A DNA stretch of 6,888 nt from RPRI01 sp051233685. GTDB taxonomy: Bacteria; Desulfobacterota; Desulfobacteria; Desulfobacterales; RPRI01. Below, piece by piece: positions 6,263-6,888 of the stretch. A program made the translations under genes and the position numbers. The stretch covers positions 1-6,888 of the forward strand of contig NZ_JBAMMY010000042.1 of the NCBI RefSeq assembly GCF_051233685.1. Reading direction: 5' to 3'. Below the pieces are notes generated by a model that had not been told where the DNA came from, made no database searches, and saw only the letters and a list, made by a program, of their open reading frames with translations. The first letter of the stretch is position 1. Each line of letters starts with the position of its first letter.

Positions 6263-6711
6263 ATTTTTTCAATTTCACTTCTTATATATCTCAGTTCCGC
6301 ATTAATTTCCACTTTACGATTAAACTGTTTTTCCTTTATCAGCCGAGCCTCAACTTTTGCGGCCTCCCGCTCTTTCATCTTTAATTTCTCCGCCCTGTTG
6401 ATAAAATCGGAAAACTTCTCATTTTGCCTTGCAGAAAGAGGAATGATTGCTTTTAGAATTGAATGATAAAGCGCGCGAAGATCCAATACAACCGGCAAAG
6501 GAACTCTTCTGGCTTTATCAGGCATCCATTGTGTTTCAAAATAGCTGCTTACTACCCATTTGTGTTTGTCTGCTTCGCTTTGACGTTTATAGGCGGCAAC
6601 ATACCGGCTTTTGTTATCATAGCACAATATAAAAAGAATTGGTGACGGTATGGCTTTATCGATTGCAGATTGGCCCCTGTTGTCAATAGTGTAAACCAAT
6701 TTATGTTTCAT
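6247..6711 (-). CDS. DUF4391-family protein, N-terminally truncated by an IS; hybrid start
   Basis: This 154-residue frame is the C-terminal part of a DUF4391-family protein (usually about 220 aa). Family-like segments are AIDKAIPSPILFIL (16-29), SSYFETQWMP (55-64) and a charged, probably coiled-coil C-terminus (about 97-151). The function of the family is unknown; from memory it is often encoded next to Type III mod genes, as here. The native N-terminus (roughly 75 residues) is missing. Codons 2-13 come from the IS right inverted repeat, and gene-derived sequence starts near 6670. The ATG overlaps the transposase stop as ATGA, so any translation would be coupled to transposase; no good ribosome-binding site precedes it. 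The frame ends inside the CCTTCATCC repeat array. It is probably a non-functional remnant, although a stable C-terminal fragment is possible. Confidence 0.75.
   Translation of the reverse strand: MKHKLVYTIDNRGQSAIDKAIPSPILFILCYDNKSRYVAAYKRQSEADKHKWVVSSYFETQWMPDKARRVPLPVVLDLRALYHSILKAIIPLSARQNEKFSDFINRAEKLKMKEREAAKVEARLIKEKQFNRKVEINAELRYIRSEIEKIKDEG
6671..6704 (+). repeat. IS3-type right terminal inverted repeat
   Basis: Starting TGGCCCCTGTTGTCAATAGT at 6671 and ending TTTAT at 6704, this 34-bp segment is 33/34 identical to the inverted copy at 141-174. It lies directly after the transposase stop, where an IS3 right end is expected. The inner flank at 6670 is DUF4391 coding sequence. On the minus strand it contains a perfect outward-facing TTGACA hexamer (6681-6686). 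Confidence 0.8.
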
Positions 6712-6888
6712 GCCGCTTGTTTTAATGCGTAAAATTGCTTCTCAAAGACAACCGGAGACAGATAGCCAAGTCTGGCCTGCCGCCTTTGCCGGTTATAAAA
6801 AATCTCTATATATTCTGTGATATCCTGAATTGCCTCTTTTCTGGTGTAGTAATGCTGGTGATGTACAAGCTCATTCTTGAGTGTGCCC
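6708..6888 (-). CDS. IS3-family transposase (OrfB), C-terminal fragment at window edge
   Basis: The last 59 codons of an IS3-type DDE transposase run off the right edge of the window. The fragment starts GTLKNELVHH and contains YTRKEAIQDI, EYIEIFYNRQRR and LGYLSPVVFE, all hallmark C-terminal sequences of IS3 OrfB. The catalytic Glu normally lies a few residues before GTLK and would be just outside the window. The TGA stop (6708-6710) overlaps the ATG of the downstream DUF4391 hybrid frame. The gene is oriented toward the R-M operon, so readthrough transcription could feed into it. Confidence 0.93.
   Translation of the reverse strand, partial: GTLKNELVHHQHYYTRKEAIQDITEYIEIFYNRQRRQARLGYLSPVVFEKQFYALKQAA

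Larger units (their letters stand above)
6671..6888 (-). mobile_element. IS3-family insertion sequence, right end only (continues past the window)
   Basis: The element comprises the transposase C-terminus plus the right inverted repeat, tip at 6671. It interrupts the DUF4391 gene. The other end and the target-site duplication lie outside the window, so its completeness cannot be judged. Confidence 0.85.

Noticed and set aside
6043..6384. Plus-strand open frame containing HPSAFILPPSS-like residues
   Set aside because: The frame is created by the CCTTCATCC repeat array and runs antisense to the mod start and the DUF4391 end.

Overview
This 6.9 kb window is almost filled by a single-strand (all minus) Type III restriction-modification operon with extra genes, bracketed by the ends of an IS3-family insertion sequence. 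Everything is transcribed right to left. The organism is a bacterium of moderate-to-low GC content. The heptamer-like GGATGAA/CCTTCATCC short repeats and the TGTCTCA-TGAGACG dyad near the left edge recall sediment anaerobes such as Desulfobacterota, but this is only a weak lineage hint.

Layout in transcription order: (1) 6708-6888, the last 59 codons of an IS3-type transposase, ending in a right inverted repeat at 6671-6704. (2) 6247-6711, a DUF4391-family protein whose native N-terminus was removed by the IS; its present ATG and first dozen codons are IS DNA. (3) 6216-6262, a CCTTCATCC-type repeat array in the gap before mod. (4) 4203-6203, mod, the Type III adenine methyltransferase, with a second repeat array translated in frame as a Ser/Phe/His/Pro-rich linker. 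(5) 4130-4202, a short gap with a dyad. (6) 3821-4129 and 3430-3831, an overlapping MNT nucleotidyltransferase / HEPN pair. (7) 279-3413, res, the helicase-endonuclease subunit, complete. (8) 1-278, non-coding sequence holding a second copy of the IS end (141-174).

How it fits together: Mod would recognise and methylate the target on one strand, and Res would assemble with Mod, hydrolyse ATP and cut DNA carrying unmethylated sites. The MNT-HEPN pair lies inside the operon between mod and res. It resembles toxin-antitoxin or nucleotide-transfer modules and may stabilise or guard the R-M system. The DUF4391 gene is, as I recall, a frequent neighbour of Type III mod genes but has no known function; here it is decapitated. 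Because the IS removed whatever lay upstream, expression of the operon now probably depends on transcription entering from the IS, or on a junction promoter.

The most noteworthy features are the nested MNT-HEPN module, the flanking 34-bp IS ends (33/34 identical, in the arrangement expected of two directly oriented IS copies), the IS-DUF4391 hybrid reading frame with an ATGA stop/start overlap, and the oppositely oriented short-repeat arrays within and upstream of mod.
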